DNA of 64,000 bases. Origin: Pseudorhodoferax sp032153935 (GTDB lineage: Bacteria > Pseudomonadota > Gammaproteobacteria > Burkholderiales > Burkholderiaceae_C). Below the pieces are notes generated by a model that saw only the letters and a program-made list of their open reading frames with translations, was not told where the DNA came from and ran no database searches. A program made the translations under genes and the position numbers. The stretch is from contig NZ_CAXUQL020000001.1 of the NCBI RefSeq assembly GCF_964253035.1, forward strand, positions 682,001 to 746,000. The letters are read 5' to 3'. Positions 41,755 to 50,824 of the stretch are shown in pieces (within the stretch, counting starts at the first letter, position 1; each line of letters starts with the position of its first letter).

Positions 41755-42660
41755 ATGGAGCTGCGGCAACTGCGCCAGTTCGTGACCGTGGCCGAGACCC
41801 GCAGCCTGCGGCGTGCGGCCGAGCGCCTGCACATGGCGCAGCCGCCGCTGTCGGTGGCGATGCGCAAGCTGGAGGAAGACATGGGCGTGGCGCTGTTCGA
41901 GCGCAGCGCGCGCGGCGTGCAGCTGACGAGCGCTGGCGAGGGCGCACTGGCGGCGGCGCGCAAGTGCCTGGCGGCCGCGGCCGAGGTGGGCGCGGCGGCG
42001 CGTGCGGTGGCCGGCGGCGAGACCGGCGAGCTGCGCATCGGCTTCACGGGCTCGACCACCTTCGGCCTGCTGCCGCGCATGGTGCGCGCCTTCCACCAAC
42101 GTTATCCGCAGGTGCGGCTGCACCTGCACGAGCTGACCAACCAACAGTCGCTGACGCAGGTGCAGGCCGGCCAGGTGGACCTGGCCTTCGTGCGCGTGCC
42201 GACCAGCCACCTGCCGGGCCTGCACTTCGAGGTCATGGAGCGCGACCGCTTCTGCGTGGCGCTGCCGCCCGGCCATGCGCTGGCGGCCAAGGCCCGGCTC
42301 ACGCTGCGCGACCTGGCGGGGCAGGACTTCATCGGCTACACGCCCTCGCCCGTGGGCGGGCTGCACGCGGCCTCCAGCCGGCTGCTGCAGCAGGCCGAGG
42401 TGGCGGTGCAGCTGGTGCAGGAGGCGGTGCAGGTCTCCACCGTGCTGGGCCTGGTGCTGAGCGGCCTGGGCCTGGCGCTGGTGCCTTCGACCAATGCGCA
42501 CTACTACGCCACCAGCGTGGTCTACCGGCCGCTGCGCGGGCTGTCGCGCGACAGCGGCATCGGCATCGCGCTGGTGCATCGGCCCGACAGCGGCAACCCG
42601 GCCACGGCGCACTTCGCGGCCAGCGCGGCGCAGCTGGCGGCCGGCGACGTGGAGGCCTGA
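41755..42660 (+). CDS. LysR-family transcriptional regulator
   Basis: A 301-residue LysR protein with helix-turn-helix at about residues 1-60 (SLRRAAERLHMAQPPLSVAMRKLE) and a periplasmic-binding-like effector domain from about 90. It is divergent from the Bug receptor and acyl-CoA operon across 118 bp, the standard arrangement for a LysR activator of a catabolic operon, so the pathway acid or its CoA ester is the likely inducer. The divergent spacer holds an AT-rich stretch just before the start. Confidence 0.93.
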   Translation: MELRQLRQFVTVAETRSLRRAAERLHMAQPPLSVAMRKLEEDMGVALFERSARGVQLTSAGEGALAAARKCLAAAAEVGAAARAVAGGETGELRIGFTGSTTFGLLPRMVRAFHQRYPQVRLHLHELTNQQSLTQVQAGQVDLAFVRVPTSHLPGLHFEVMERDRFCVALPPGHALAAKARLTLRDLAGQDFIGYTPSPVGGLHAASSRLLQQAEVAVQLVQEAVQVSTVLGLVLSGLGLALVPSTNAHYYATSVVYRPLRGLSRDSGIGIALVHRPDSGNPATAHFAASAAQLAAGDVEA

Positions 42661-42667
42661 GCCGCGG

Positions 42668-44653
42668 TCAGCTCAGGCGCGGCAGGCTGGGCGCCGTCGC
42701 GTCGTGCGCCAGGCGGAACACCGACACCGTGCGCACGAGTTCGTCGGCCTGCTGCTGCAGGCTGCTGGCGGCAGCGGCCATCTGCTCGACCAGCGCGGCG
42801 TTCTGCTGCGTGGTCTGGTCCATCTGCACCACGGCCTCGCCGACCTGGGCCACGCCGGCGCTCTGCTCGGCGCTGGCGCTGCTGACATCGGCCAGCAGGC
42901 GCGAGACGCGGGCCACCGCGGCCACCACCTCCTGCATCGTCTTGCCCGCCTCGTCGACGAGGGCGGTGCCGGCCTCCACGCGCTGCACGCTGGCGCCGAT
43001 CAGGTCCTTGATCTCGCGCGCGGCCTGGGCCGAGCGCGTGGCCAGGCTGCGCACCTCGCCGGCCACCACCGCGAAGCCGCGGCCCTGCTCGCCCGCGCGC
43101 GCGGCCTCGACGGCGGCGTTCAGCGCGAGGATGTTGGTCTGGAACGCGATGCCGTCGATCACGCCGATGATGTCGGCGATCTTGCGCGAACCGGCGTCGA
43201 TGTCGCGCATGGTGGCCACCACGCGCTCCACCGTCGCGCCGCCCTGCTGCGCGACCTGGCTGGCGCTGCGGGCCAGCTGGTCGGCCTCGCGCGCATGGGT
43301 GGCGTTCTGCGTGACTGCAGCACCCAGCTGCTCCATCGAGGCGGCCGTCTGCTGCAGCGCACTGGCCTGGCTCTCGGTGCGGCTGGACAGGTCCTGGTTG
43401 CCCTGCGAGATTTCGGCGCTGGCATTGGCCACGGCCTCGGCGCCGTGGCGCACGCGCGCCACCACGCCGGCCAGGTCGCCCTGCATGCGCGCCAGCTGCG
43501 CCATCAGGCTGCCCGCGTCGCTGCCCTGCACCCGTACCGTCTGGCTGAGGTCGCCCGCGGCCACGCGCGCGCTGATGGCGGCGGCCTCGGCCGGCTCGCC
43601 GCCCAGCGGGCGCAGCACCAGGCGCTGCAGTGCCCAGGCCAGGCCCAGCGAGACCAGCACCACGGAGATGCCGCCCAGGACCAGGGCCGTCCAGTTGAGC
43701 CGGCGCACCTCGGCCAAGATGCGGTCGTCCGGCACGGTGGCCACGAACGACCAGGGCGTGCGCACGGCGCCCACCTGCACGGGCACGTAGATGCGTGTGG
43801 CCTGGCCTTGCAGCCGCTCGTGGAAGCTCGCGGCCGCGAAGGGCTTGCCTTCGCGGATGGCGGCCTGTGCATCGGCATGCGCGGCGGCGGAGGGCTTGCC
43901 GACGTTGTCGGCATCGCGGTCGCCCACGTACAGGCCGCCGTTGGACAACAGGCTGGCATAGCCGTCGCCGTAGATGCTGATGGCACCGACCTTCTGCTGC
44001 AGGTCGGACAGCGCGATGTCGACACCGGCCACGCCCAGCACGCGGTCGCCCGCCATGATGGGCGCGACGGTGGTGGTGATCAGCACCTCCTTGCCGGCCA
44101 CGGTGTACTTGTAGGGCTCGATCAGCGTCTCGACCTTGCCGTTGCGCGCCAGCAGGTAGTAGTCGCCGGGGCCGGGCTTGTCGTAATCGGTCAGCGGCTC
44201 CACGGCCGGCTGGCCGCTGCCGCGGTTCCAGTAGGGGATGTAGCGGCCGGTGGCATCGTGGCCGGGCTTGCCGACGAACTCGGCGTCGCGCCCGTCGAAG
44301 GCGTTCGGCTCCCAGGCGGTCCACACGCCCAGAAAACGCGGGTTACCGGCCAGCACGGCCCGCAGCTGCGCATCGGCGGCCGCGCGGTCGGCCCGGCCGG
44401 AGGCCTGCAGGCCGCCCAGGGCCTGGGCCAGCGTGCGGCTGGCCAGCATCGCCGCGTCGAGTTCGGCCTCCACCTGCGCGGCATTGCGCGCCGCCAGTTC
44501 CTCGGCGTAGTGCAGCGCGGTGCTGCGCTGCAGGTCGCCGGCCTGGCGCGCGAGCACCGTGACCGTGATGGCAAAGCCCAGCAGCACGACACCGCCGACG
44601 AGCAGCAGCAGCTTGGTGCGCAAGGTCATGGACGAAGCAGGGGATGCGGGCAT
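42668..44653 (-). CDS. Methyl-accepting chemotaxis protein with periplasmic Cache-type sensor
   Basis: A 661-residue chemoreceptor. A first membrane helix (about 15-36) is followed by a large periplasmic double-Cache-like domain (about 37-320; ISIYGDGYASLLSNGGLYVGDRDADN), a second helix near ALVLGGISVVLVSLGLAW, a HAMP region, and the signalling domain with the conserved hairpin EAARAGEQGRGFAVVAGEVRSLATRSAQAAREIK. No CheR-binding pentapeptide is visible. The start at 44653 has GGAG five bases upstream. dCache receptors typically bind amino acids or organic acids. Confidence 0.93.
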   Translation of the reverse strand: MPASPASSMTLRTKLLLLVGGVVLLGFAITVTVLARQAGDLQRSTALHYAEELAARNAAQVEAELDAAMLASRTLAQALGGLQASGRADRAAADAQLRAVLAGNPRFLGVWTAWEPNAFDGRDAEFVGKPGHDATGRYIPYWNRGSGQPAVEPLTDYDKPGPGDYYLLARNGKVETLIEPYKYTVAGKEVLITTTVAPIMAGDRVLGVAGVDIALSDLQQKVGAISIYGDGYASLLSNGGLYVGDRDADNVGKPSAAAHADAQAAIREGKPFAAASFHERLQGQATRIYVPVQVGAVRTPWSFVATVPDDRILAEVRRLNWTALVLGGISVVLVSLGLAWALQRLVLRPLGGEPAEAAAISARVAAGDLSQTVRVQGSDAGSLMAQLARMQGDLAGVVARVRHGAEAVANASAEISQGNQDLSSRTESQASALQQTAASMEQLGAAVTQNATHAREADQLARSASQVAQQGGATVERVVATMRDIDAGSRKIADIIGVIDGIAFQTNILALNAAVEAARAGEQGRGFAVVAGEVRSLATRSAQAAREIKDLIGASVQRVEAGTALVDEAGKTMQEVVAAVARVSRLLADVSSASAEQSAGVAQVGEAVVQMDQTTQQNAALVEQMAAAASSLQQQADELVRTVSVFRLAHDATAPSLPRLS

Positions 44654-44735
44654 CGAATCTCCGGTGGTGGCTGGCAGGGGCGACGCGCCCATTTAACCAG
44701 CCCCGGTCCCGAACCACGCAAGTTTCAGAACATCC

Positions 44736-45608
44736 TCAGGCGATCGCCACCTGCGCCTGCATGGCCAGCGCGCCTTCATGGTCGCGCGCCCACAGCGCGA
44801 GCTTGCCGCCGCCCTCATCGCGGCCGCAGACGCTGAAACGGTGGATGTCGAAGATCGGCCGCACGGCCTTGAACGCGAAGCTGCGCACGCTCTGGCCGGG
44901 CCGCTCGCGCCGCACCAGGTCCAGCAGCAGCGTGGCGATCAGGGGGCCGTGCACGATCAGGCCGGGATAGCCTTCGACCTCGGTCACGTAGCTGCGGTCG
45001 TAGTGGATGCGGTGGCCGTTGAAGGTCAGCGCCGAGTAGCGGAACAGCAGCACCGGGTCGGGCACGATGACGCGCTCGAACTGGGCCTCGGCCGGCGCAG
45101 CCTGCGGCACCGGGGCCGGTGCGCCGGGCTGCGGCGCGTCGCGGTAGACGATGTCGTGCTGCTCGGTCAGCGCCACGCCGTCGGCGTCGCCATAGCTGTG
45201 CTCGACCGTCACGAACACCAGCGAGCCGCTGCGGCCGCTCTTGGTGCTCACGTCCAGGATGCGCGAATGGCGCTCCACGCCCGTCCCCAGGCGCAGCGGA
45301 CGGTGGAACTGCAGGCGGCCACCGGCCCACATGCGACGTGGCAGCGGCACGGGCGGCAGGAAGCCGCCGCGGCGCGGATGGCCGTCCTCGCCGATCTCGC
45401 GCGCGGGCGCCAGCGGCAGGAAGTACAGCCAGTGCCACAGCGGCGGCAGCGCGTCGCCGGCAGCGGGGGCCGGGTCGTCGCGGTCCAGCGTGGCGGACAT
45501 GGCGGCCACAGGCTGCAGTGCGAGAAGGTCGTGGCGCGATTCGCTGCGGCCGATCCAGCCGCGCAGGTGGTCCAGGTCGGTCGAAGAAGAGGGCGTGGTG
45601 GTGCTCAT
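44736..45608 (-). CDS. Mesaconyl-C4-CoA hydratase-like (FAS1/HTD2-type hot-dog) protein
   Basis: A 290-residue double hot-dog protein. The N-terminal half resembles the FAS1-type dehydratase region (LRGWIGRSESRHDLL, LPRRMWAGGRLQFHRPLRLG); the C-terminal half has RYSALTFNGHRIHYDRSYVTEVEGYPGLIVHGP, containing the MaoC-like hydratase residues. Such enzymes hydrate mesaconyl- or itaconyl-type CoA esters. It could serve the acyl-CoA operon 2 kb away, though the chemoreceptor gene intervenes. Confidence 0.85.
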   Translation of the reverse strand: MSTTTPSSSTDLDHLRGWIGRSESRHDLLALQPVAAMSATLDRDDPAPAAGDALPPLWHWLYFLPLAPAREIGEDGHPRRGGFLPPVPLPRRMWAGGRLQFHRPLRLGTGVERHSRILDVSTKSGRSGSLVFVTVEHSYGDADGVALTEQHDIVYRDAPQPGAPAPVPQAAPAEAQFERVIVPDPVLLFRYSALTFNGHRIHYDRSYVTEVEGYPGLIVHGPLIATLLLDLVRRERPGQSVRSFAFKAVRPIFDIHRFSVCGRDEGGGKLALWARDHEGALAMQAQVAIA

Positions 45609-45643
45609 GCCGCAATGGTGCGCGATCTGCGCACCGGCGGCCA

Positions 45644-46456
45644 TCAGCTTTTGGCGAAGGGGCTGTTCGCCGCGCGGCACGCGGCCACGGCGTCCAGGAA
45701 ATCCTTGAGCATGGCGGCGTCGTCGATGGTGTCCGAGCCGCTCTGGTGGAACTCGGGGTGCCATTGCACGGCCGCCACATAACTCCTGGCCGGGTCTTTG
45801 CGCCGGATCGCCTCGATGATGCCGTCGCTGACGCTGAAGGCCTCAGCCTCGAAGGTGTCGGCCAGGCGCTTGATGGCCTGGTGGTGGATGCTGTTGACGC
45901 GCACGCGCTCCACGCCCGGGTACAGCCGCGACAGCCGCGAACCCTGCAGGATGTTCACGCTGTGGTAGTTCAGGTCGTAGGTCACCGCGTCGCGGTGCAC
46001 GAAGGAATCGGGCACCTGGGTGTTGATGTCCTGGTACAGCGTGCCGCCGAAGGCCACGTTGAGCAGCTGCAGGCCGCGGCAGACGCCGAAGATCGGCTTG
46101 CCCACGGCCTCGAAGGCGGCCACCAGGGCCTTGTCGTACTCGTCGCGGATGCGGTCGCCGGCCCAGTTCTCGTGCAGCGGCTCCTCGCCGTAGCTGCCGG
46201 GCCAGACATCGGCGCCACCGTGCATGACCAGGCCGTCCAGCCACTGGGCGTAGTGCTCGTAGGTCACGTCGCCGCGCTGGGTGCTGCCCGTGGGGCAGGG
46301 CACCATGACGACCATGGCGCCGGTGGACATCAGCCAGTGCGCGATGGACTGCTCGACGTACTGCAGCGTCTTGCCCGTGAACAGCGAGCGCGCGTGGTCG
46401 GCGTGGGAGAAGCAGGCTGACAGGCCGATCTTCAGGCGGCTGTGGACGGTGCTCAT
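45644..46456 (-). CDS. Gamma-glutamyl-GABA hydrolase family protein (second PuuD-like)
   Basis: A 270-residue class I amidotransferase fold hydrolase with the nucleophile Cys in FGVCRGLQLLNVAFGGTLYQD and the His-Glu pair in VQWHPEF. It differs clearly from the polyamine-cluster copy (insertions around WPGSYGEEPLHENWAGDRIRDEYDK), so it is not a recent duplicate and may act on another gamma-glutamyl compound. The start at 46456 is the family-like N-terminus. It lies 35 bp upstream of the hot-dog gene and could be co-transcribed. Confidence 0.88.
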   Translation of the reverse strand: MSTVHSRLKIGLSACFSHADHARSLFTGKTLQYVEQSIAHWLMSTGAMVVMVPCPTGSTQRGDVTYEHYAQWLDGLVMHGGADVWPGSYGEEPLHENWAGDRIRDEYDKALVAAFEAVGKPIFGVCRGLQLLNVAFGGTLYQDINTQVPDSFVHRDAVTYDLNYHSVNILQGSRLSRLYPGVERVRVNSIHHQAIKRLADTFEAEAFSVSDGIIEAIRRKDPARSYVAAVQWHPEFHQSGSDTIDDAAMLKDFLDAVAACRAANSPFAKS

Positions 46457-46547
46457 GGCGGCGCTGCGCAAAAGAAACCCATTCTGCACAACGCAGGCGC
46501 CGCCGGTCACCCGCGCGCGCAAGCCCTGGCGCGGGGCACGGGTTCGC

Positions 46548-48347
46548 TCAGGCGCGCCGACGCCAGGCCAGCAGCGCCAGGGCCCAGAGCGCGACGCCCC
46601 ACCACCAGCTGCTGGCGCCACCGCCCCCGCCACCACCGCTGCTGGAGCTGGCGCTGGCCGTGACGGCCAGGTTGGCCACGTCGCGCCGACCGGCGTTGTC
46701 GGTCACGGTCAGGCTGAACACATAGGCGCCCGCCACGGGCAGGGTCGCGCTGGTGTTGGCCGACGCGGCGTTGGCGATGGTGGCATTGGCCGGACCGGAG
46801 ACCTGGGCCCAACGGTAGGCGACGATGCTGGCGCCCGTGCTGGCCGTGCTCGCGTTGCCGTTGAGGGCCACGGTGCTGCCCGCCGGCGCCGTGGCCACGG
46901 GCGCAGCCACGGCCTGGGGCACCAGCGATGAGCCCGCGGCCAGCACGGCGCGCGCGCCGTCCAGCAGGCCGGCCCCGCAGGTGCTGGTGTCGCAGTTGCA
47001 CGGCACGGTGCCGCTGGTGCTGCAGCGCAGTGCGCCGGCCACGGCCACGTGCGGCCGCGCCGCATCCTGCATGCGCACGACGAGCTGCGCCGGTGTCAGC
47101 GCCGGGTTCACGGCCAGCATCAACGCGGCCACGCCGGCCGCCTGCGGCGACGAGAAGCTGGTGCCCAGCTTCAGGCCATAGGTGTCCACGCCCGGCGTGG
47201 TCGCACCGCTGTTGTCGAGCGAATAGATGGCGCGCGTGTTGGTGCCGCCTGGCGCCACGATGCCGACGCGCGCACCGTAGTTGGAATAGGCCGTCTTGCG
47301 CCCATCCTCCTGCACCGCACCGACGGCCAGCACGCCGTTGCAATCGGCAGGCCGGCCCACGGCGCCTGCCTCGTTGCCGGCCGCCACCACCAGCAGCGCG
47401 CCGGCCTCGGTGATCTCGTCGATCACGTCCTGGTAGCTGGGGCTGCAGGCGGCGTCGCCGCCGAAGCTCAGGTTCAGGATGCGGGCCGGCGTGGTGTTGG
47501 TCGGCGCGCCGTCGACCGCCAGGCCGGCGGCCCAGCGCATGCCGTCCAGCAGGTCCGAGAGCAGCGCGCCGCACTTGCCAGCGATGCGCACCGGCAGGAT
47601 CCTGCCCTGCCAGGCGATGCCGGCCACGCCCAGGCCGTTGTTGGTGGCAGCGGCGATCTGGCCGGCGATGAAGGTGCCGTGCCAGGAGCTGCGCTCCTCG
47701 CCGCAGGTCGAGAACAGCGGCGAGCGCTTGTCGGCCGCGTCGACCCAGTCGCCCGGGTCGCTCGGATCGGCGTCGCGGCCATTGCCGTCGTTGGAATACT
47801 CGACCTCGCTCACGAAGTCGTAGCCGGCCACCAGGCGGCCGGTCAGGTCGGGATGGTTCAGGCGCACGCCCACGTCCAGCACGGCCACCACCACCGAGGC
47901 ACTGCCGGTCGTGACATCCCAGGCGGCCGGCATGTTCATCGCCGCGGCGTAGGTCGTGGGCGGCTGCAGATGCCACTGCTGGGCGTAGTCGGGGTCGCTC
48001 GGCACGGCCAGACGGCGCACGCGCACATCGGGTTCGACGTCCAGCACGTCGGCGTTCAGGCGCAGCCGGCGCACGGTGGCCTCGAGTTCGGCGCCCGACT
48101 GCGCGGCCGGCATGCGCAGCAGCCGGTGCTGGCGGCCGACGGGGCGCTCGTCCTCGAAGCCCACGCCCGCGCTGGTGGCCACGGCGCGCAGGCGCTCGCG
48201 CGCCGCCTGCGGCGCCTCGCGCGCCGACGCCGTGGACTCGGCCTGCGGCTTGAGCCGCACGATGAGGTTGCGGACCGGCTCCTGGCTGGCCTGGGCCGAG
48301 GCCAGCAGCGGGACCGCGAGCAATGCAGCAGCAATGAATTTCAGCAT
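46548..48347 (-). CDS. S8 subtilisin-like serine protease with GlyGly-CTERM-like tail
   Basis: A 599-residue exported protease. Signal peptide to about residue 19; propeptide-like region to about 120; S8 catalytic triad D158 (VVAVLDVG), H223 (SSWHGTFIAG) and S397 (GTSFSSP), with oxyanion N325. After residue 490 comes a PKD/REJ-like beta domain (TVALNGNAS, VYRWAQVSG-type strands). The C-terminus is a Gly run, WWW, a hydrophobic helix and RRR, the layout of the GlyGly-CTERM signal processed by rhombosortase. Such proteins are cleaved and released or lipid-anchored at the cell surface. The open frame extends 26 residues upstream; 48347 fits the signal peptide. Confidence 0.92.
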   Translation of the reverse strand: MLKFIAAALLAVPLLASAQASQEPVRNLIVRLKPQAESTASAREAPQAARERLRAVATSAGVGFEDERPVGRQHRLLRMPAAQSGAELEATVRRLRLNADVLDVEPDVRVRRLAVPSDPDYAQQWHLQPPTTYAAAMNMPAAWDVTTGSASVVVAVLDVGVRLNHPDLTGRLVAGYDFVSEVEYSNDGNGRDADPSDPGDWVDAADKRSPLFSTCGEERSSWHGTFIAGQIAAATNNGLGVAGIAWQGRILPVRIAGKCGALLSDLLDGMRWAAGLAVDGAPTNTTPARILNLSFGGDAACSPSYQDVIDEITEAGALLVVAAGNEAGAVGRPADCNGVLAVGAVQEDGRKTAYSNYGARVGIVAPGGTNTRAIYSLDNSGATTPGVDTYGLKLGTSFSSPQAAGVAALMLAVNPALTPAQLVVRMQDAARPHVAVAGALRCSTSGTVPCNCDTSTCGAGLLDGARAVLAAGSSLVPQAVAAPVATAPAGSTVALNGNASTASTGASIVAYRWAQVSGPANATIANAASANTSATLPVAGAYVFSLTVTDNAGRRDVANLAVTASASSSSGGGGGGGASSWWWGVALWALALLAWRRRA

Positions 48348-48472
48348 GCGCGGCGTTGTAGCACGGCTTCGCGGCACTTCGCGTGGGAAATCGATGACGC
48401 CGCATGACGCCGGACCGGCTTGCACGACAATCTGCGCCCTCGCGCGACCGCGCCATTCGACACCGCACCGCC

Positions 48473-48946
48473 ATGAAGATCAGCAAAGACACCGCCGTCA
48501 CCCTGCACTACAGCGTGACCGAAGCCAATGGCAAGCCGCTGGCCAGCCGCGAAACCACCGACTACCTGCACGGCGGCTACGGCAACACGCTGCCCAGGAT
48601 CGAGGAAGCGCTGGAAGGCCAGGAAGCCGGCTTTCGCGTGACGCTGGAACTGCAGCCCGAAGACGCCTTCGGCCGCCGCGAGGAGGCGCTTGCGCGCAGC
48701 ATCTCCAAGAAGGACTTCCCGCCCGGCGTGAAGGTCGGCGGCCAGCTGCGCGGCATGACCGAGGACGGCCGCGAGCAGGTCTTCACGGTCGTGAAGATCA
48801 AGGGCGACCAGGTGCTGCTGGACGCCAACCACCCCTGGGCCGACAAGGCGCTCAAGTTCACGCTGCAGGTGGGCGGCGTGCGCGCGGCGACCGCCGAGGA
48901 AATCCAGCACGGCCACGTGCACGGCGGCCACGGCCACCACCACTGA
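48473..48946 (+). CDS. SlyD-like FKBP-type peptidyl-prolyl isomerase
   Basis: A 157-residue FKBP with an insert-in-flap domain typical of SlyD (PEDAFGRREEALARSISKKDFPPGVKVG) and a His-rich tail (HGHVHGGHGHHH) that can bind nickel or other metals. It catalyses prolyl isomerisation and chaperones metalloproteins. The tail is shorter than in E. coli SlyD. It starts 126 bp from the divergent protease gene and is convergent with the PAP2 gene. Confidence 0.92.
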   Translation: MKISKDTAVTLHYSVTEANGKPLASRETTDYLHGGYGNTLPRIEEALEGQEAGFRVTLELQPEDAFGRREEALARSISKKDFPPGVKVGGQLRGMTEDGREQVFTVVKIKGDQVLLDANHPWADKALKFTLQVGGVRAATAEEIQHGHVHGGHGHHH

Positions 48947-49588
48947 TCAGCGCCGGCGCTGCTCCCGGTGCAGCATCTGGCGCGTGTAGACCGCGTCGCG
49001 GCTGGACGCCATCAGCGCCATCTTCTGCACCAGCCCATGGGTCTCGGCGGGCTGGCTGATCTGCGGCATCAGGCCCAGCATGCCGGCCAGCGCCATCGGC
49101 ACCCAGCGCTGGCGCAGGCGTAGCGTGCGGCCCGCCGCCCAGGCGATCGGCAGCGCCGCCGCCATGGCGCCCAGCGCAAAACCGGCCACGACCTCCGACA
49201 CCGAGTGCGCCTTCAGCACCACGCGCGAGACGCTGACGAGCAGGCCCACCAGGAGGCCGCAGGCGATGCCCAGGACCTGCAGGCGCCGTGACCGGTCGGC
49301 CACCGCCAGCCAGACGCCCATCGTGAACACCGCGGTCGAGACCGTCGCATGGCCGCTGATGCCCGTGAAATCCAGCGCGGCGCTGCCGACGCCCCAGCCC
49401 ATGAAGGCCAGCTTGGTGGCCAGCACCAGCAGCACGGCCGTGCCGAACGACAGCCCCCAGGCCAGCGCCAGCGGCGCCTGCCGTGTCTTGACCAGCCACA
49501 GCGCCAGCACCAGAGCGGCGGGCAGCAGCAGCGCCGAGTTGCCGAGGTGGGTGACGGTGGTCCAGAAGTGGTAGGGCACGGCGTCCAT
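48947..49588 (-). CDS. PAP2-family membrane phosphatase
   Basis: A 213-residue membrane protein with five to six helices. PAP2 motif 2 is SGHATVSTAVF and motif 3 is SRVVLKAHSVSEVVAG, where the two His and Arg make the phosphatase site; motif 1 (KxxxxxxRP) is not clear, so the exact activity is uncertain. Likely substrates are lipid phosphates such as undecaprenyl pyrophosphate or phosphatidic acid. It lies 37 bp from the TetR gene, same strand. Confidence 0.85.
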   Translation of the reverse strand: MDAVPYHFWTTVTHLGNSALLLPAALVLALWLVKTRQAPLALAWGLSFGTAVLLVLATKLAFMGWGVGSAALDFTGISGHATVSTAVFTMGVWLAVADRSRRLQVLGIACGLLVGLLVSVSRVVLKAHSVSEVVAGFALGAMAAALPIAWAAGRTLRLRQRWVPMALAGMLGLMPQISQPAETHGLVQKMALMASSRDAVYTRQMLHREQRRR

Positions 49589-49625
49589 TGTGCGGTGCCG
49601 CAATGAAGCCCGCACCGGCGCAGGG

Positions 49626-50300
49626 CTACAGGCCGCGTTCCACCATGTCGAGCAGGCGTTCGCCGAGCGCTTCGGCCTGCGCGGACGGCAGGCCGCGCAA
49701 CGGGCCGTCCAGCAGCAGCAGCGCAAGCCCGTGCACGGTGGACCAGGCCAGGAATTCGGCGCCGGGCCGGCGTGCGGGCGGCAGCGCGCCCGCCGCCACC
49801 AGCGCGTCCAGCGCGGCGCCGAGGTGGCGGAACGGGTCCAGGCCCGAACGGCCGGCCTTGGCCGGATCGGGCGTGGCGGCCAGCGCGAAGCGGCCGCCGA
49901 ACGCGGTGCGGAACAGCCCCTGGTGCGCCTGCGCGAAGCCCAGGTAGCCCGCGCCCACGGCCCGCACGCGCGCACGGGCCTGCGCCACGGCATCGCCCTG
50001 CGCCGGCAGCTGCGCCATGCGCTGCTCCATCGCCTCGGCCACCGCGGCCACGGCGGCGGCGCGCACGGCGTCGAGCAGGTCTTCGCGGTTGGCGAAATGG
50101 CGGTACGCGGCATTGGGCGCCACGCCGGCCCTGCGCGTGGCCTCGCGCAGCACCACGGCATCGGGCCCGCCTTCGGCGGCCAGCGCCAACCCGGCTTCGA
50201 GCAGGGCGCGGCGCAGGTCACCGTGCCGGTAGCTGCCGCGCGCAGGCAGGGAGCGGGCGCGCGATGGAGGTGTGTTTTCTGCCATGTGGACAGCGTCCAT
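49626..50300 (-). CDS. TetR-family transcriptional regulator
   Basis: A 224-residue regulator with N-terminal helix-turn-helix at about residues 25-75 (VLREATRRAGVAPNAAYRHFANREDLL) and a C-terminal ligand domain. Two similar imperfect palindromes lie at and just upstream of its start, so it probably represses itself and the divergent VOC-type gene. The start at 50300 or the in-frame ATG at 50285 are both possible; the first operator overlaps this stretch. Confidence 0.9.
   Translation of the reverse strand: MDAVHMAENTPPSRARSLPARGSYRHGDLRRALLEAGLALAAEGGPDAVVLREATRRAGVAPNAAYRHFANREDLLDAVRAAAVAAVAEAMEQRMAQLPAQGDAVAQARARVRAVGAGYLGFAQAHQGLFRTAFGGRFALAATPDPAKAGRSGLDPFRHLGAALDALVAAGALPPARRPGAEFLAWSTVHGLALLLLDGPLRGLPSAQAEALGERLLDMVERGL
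50285..50300. promoter_or_regulatory. TetR operator candidate, site 1
   Basis: TGTGGACAGCGTCCAT contains TGGAC-AGC-GTCCA symmetry and shares TGTG-n-ACAGCGT-n-CA with site 2 (read on the other strand). It overlaps the TetR start codon. Confidence 0.6.
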
Positions 50301-50318
50301 TATTGCTGCCAGAATTCT

Positions 50319-50335
50319 TGTGTACGCTGTTCACA
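50319..50335. promoter_or_regulatory. TetR operator candidate, site 2
   Basis: TGTGTACGCTGTTCACA is a near-palindrome with TGTG/CACA ends, 22 bp before the VOC-family start, in the centre of the divergent promoter. Confidence 0.65.
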
Positions 50336-50356
50336 TTTGCTCACAGGAGACCGTCC

Positions 50357-50803
50357 ATGCAAGTTCTTGCCTATCTTTCCTTCGAGGGCCGCTGCCAGGA
50401 GGCACTCGACTTCTACCGTGACAAGCTCGGCGCCAGCATCGGCATGGTGATGCGCTTCAAGGACGCGCCGCCCATGGACCAGCCTGCGCCCGAGGGCTGC
50501 GCCGGCGGCCCGCCGCCGGACGGCGAGAAGGTCATGCATTCGGAGCTGCGCATCGGCGATTCCACGTTGATGGCCACCGACGGTATGGCCAGCGGCAAGC
50601 CGAACTTCGCCGGCATCTCGTTGTCGCTGGCGGTGGCCGACGCGGCCGAGGCCCAGCAGCGCTTCGACGCGCTGGCCGATGGCGGCCAGGTGCAGATGCC
50701 GCTCGCGAAGACCTTCTTCAGCCCGGCGTTCGGCATGGTGGCCGACCGCTTCGGTGTGCAGTGGCTGGTGGTGGCGCAGGACCCCGACAGGCCATTGCGC
50801 TGA
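50357..50803 (+). CDS. VOC-family (PhnB/glyoxalase-like) protein
   Basis: A 148-residue protein with the PhnB-type start VLAYLSFEGRCQEALDFYRDKLGA and end DRFGVQWLV, the beta-alpha-beta-beta-beta repeats of the vicinal-oxygen-chelate fold. It contains no clear metal triad, as in many PhnB-like members, and its role is unknown. CAGGAGA precedes the ATG at 50357. It is divergent from the TetR gene and followed by a DUF1579 gene in the same direction. Confidence 0.88.
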   Translation: MQVLAYLSFEGRCQEALDFYRDKLGASIGMVMRFKDAPPMDQPAPEGCAGGPPPDGEKVMHSELRIGDSTLMATDGMASGKPNFAGISLSLAVADAAEAQQRFDALADGGQVQMPLAKTFFSPAFGMVADRFGVQWLVVAQDPDRPLR

Positions 50804-50824
50804 ACAAGACAGGAGCGGACCGCC

